Assembly: GCA_030613705.1 (NCBI GenBank)
Contig: JAUWLJ010000156.1
Coordinates: 1 to 5,759, forward strand
Source of the DNA: Chloroflexota bacterium
Lineage (GTDB): Bacteria; Chloroflexota; Anaerolineae; Anaerolineales; UBA4823
Length of the DNA stretch: 5,759 bases
Reading direction: 5' to 3'
Both the position numbers and the translations under genes were made by a program. A model generated the notes under the pieces. It was not told where the DNA came from. It ran no database searches and saw nothing but the letters and a program-made list of their open reading frames with translations. Below, piece after piece: positions 5,451-5,759 of the stretch (positions are counted from its first letter, which is position 1; every line of letters begins with the position of its first letter).

Positions 5451-5759
5451 TTAGACTTTAAAACCTTCATCACTGGTTTTAGTGATTAATTCTTCAAGCG
5501 TAAGGTCAGCCCAGGGGATAAATTGTTCCATATCCATTTCTAACTTCTTGGCAACTCCCCGACCGTAAACTGGATCAGCTTTATAGCAATGTACCAGCTC
5601 TCGAGCGATGATCCGCTGCGGCACCCCCTCCATCGCTTCAGCCATATTGCTAAACAGCTGCTCCTTCTGGTCGTCACTCATCAAGCGGAACAGGGAACCC
5701 GGTTGGGTGTAGTCATCATTTCCTTCACGGTGGTCATACCTGTCTGCATCACCAGAAAT
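5451..5759 (-). CDS. katA: Monofunctional haem catalase, C-terminal part (5'-partial)
   Basis: On the minus strand the frame is open from the window edge at 5759 to TAA at 5451-5453, giving 102 visible residues. It begins ISGDADRYDHREGNDDYTQP and continues GSLFRLMSDDQ, KEQLFSNM, GVPQRI and ADPVYGRGVAKKLEM, the well-known C-terminal sequence of small-subunit (clade 3-like) catalases that convert hydrogen peroxide to water and oxygen. The catalytic His/Asn and haem-ligand Tyr lie upstream and are not visible. The TTG at 5684 is internal, not a start, because family sequence runs straight through it. After the usual end near KKLEM there is an additional tail of about 25 residues with FIPWADLTLEEL, longer than many clade 3 catalases. 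The gene is convergent with the protease operon. The catalase assignment is very secure; the symbol is by family analogy only. Confidence 0.92.
   Translation of the reverse strand: MSGDADRYDHREGNDDYTQPGSLFRLMSDDQKEQLFSNMAEAMEGVPQRIIARELVHCYKADPVYGRGVAKKLEMDMEQFIPWADLTLEELITKTSDEGFKV

Noticed and set aside
5682..5684. TTG on the minus strand as start of a 77-residue protein
   Set aside because: Catalase sequence (RYDHREGNDDYTQPG) continues in frame upstream to the window edge, so this is the interior of a longer gene.

Overview
The window looks like a stretch of an environmental Chloroflexota chromosome, probably Anaerolineae-like. This is inferred from moderate GC with AT-rich spacers, the style of the large sugar-enzyme-like protein at the left, and the mix of DUF2277, ACT_7 and VOC singletons. 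The taxonomic call is an inference from protein flavour only; no rRNA or marker gene is present. No tRNA, rRNA, CRISPR array or intact transposase was seen.

Layout, left to right. Nucleotides 1-1907 carry the C-terminal ~634 residues of a large protein that begins upstream of the window. It seems to combine a NodB/GH57-like barrel lacking the usual metal motif with a beta-rich C-terminal domain. After a 132-base AT-rich spacer with a good promoter candidate comes an ACT_7-domain gene (2068-2367) whose 5' end is disrupted. A small DUF2277 gene (2485-2697) follows, with a TATAAT placed as for a leaderless transcript. Next is a full-length glyoxalase-like (VOC) protein (2763-3632). All these genes are on the + strand, but each has its own spacer, so they look like independent units rather than an operon.

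Nucleotides 3655-3796 hold a 142-base element built of nested inverted repeats with no coding capacity (MITE-like). A separate 10-bp perfect inverted repeat, a promoter candidate and a strong AGGAGG site then lead into a two-gene operon. The first gene is an intracellular trypsin-like serine protease (3931-4938) with a visible His/Asp/Ser triad. The second, joined by an ATGA overlap, is a 93-residue protein (4935-5216) that is a free-standing second copy of the protease's own N-terminal domain, about 45% identical over 66 ungapped residues and without any catalytic domain. This pair is the most interesting item: the small protein could act on the protease in trans as an inhibitor, chaperone or partner.

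The operon ends at a strong hairpin (5328-5369). Convergent to it, on the minus strand, lies the C-terminal ~102 residues of a monofunctional haem catalase (5451-5759), which continues past the right edge.
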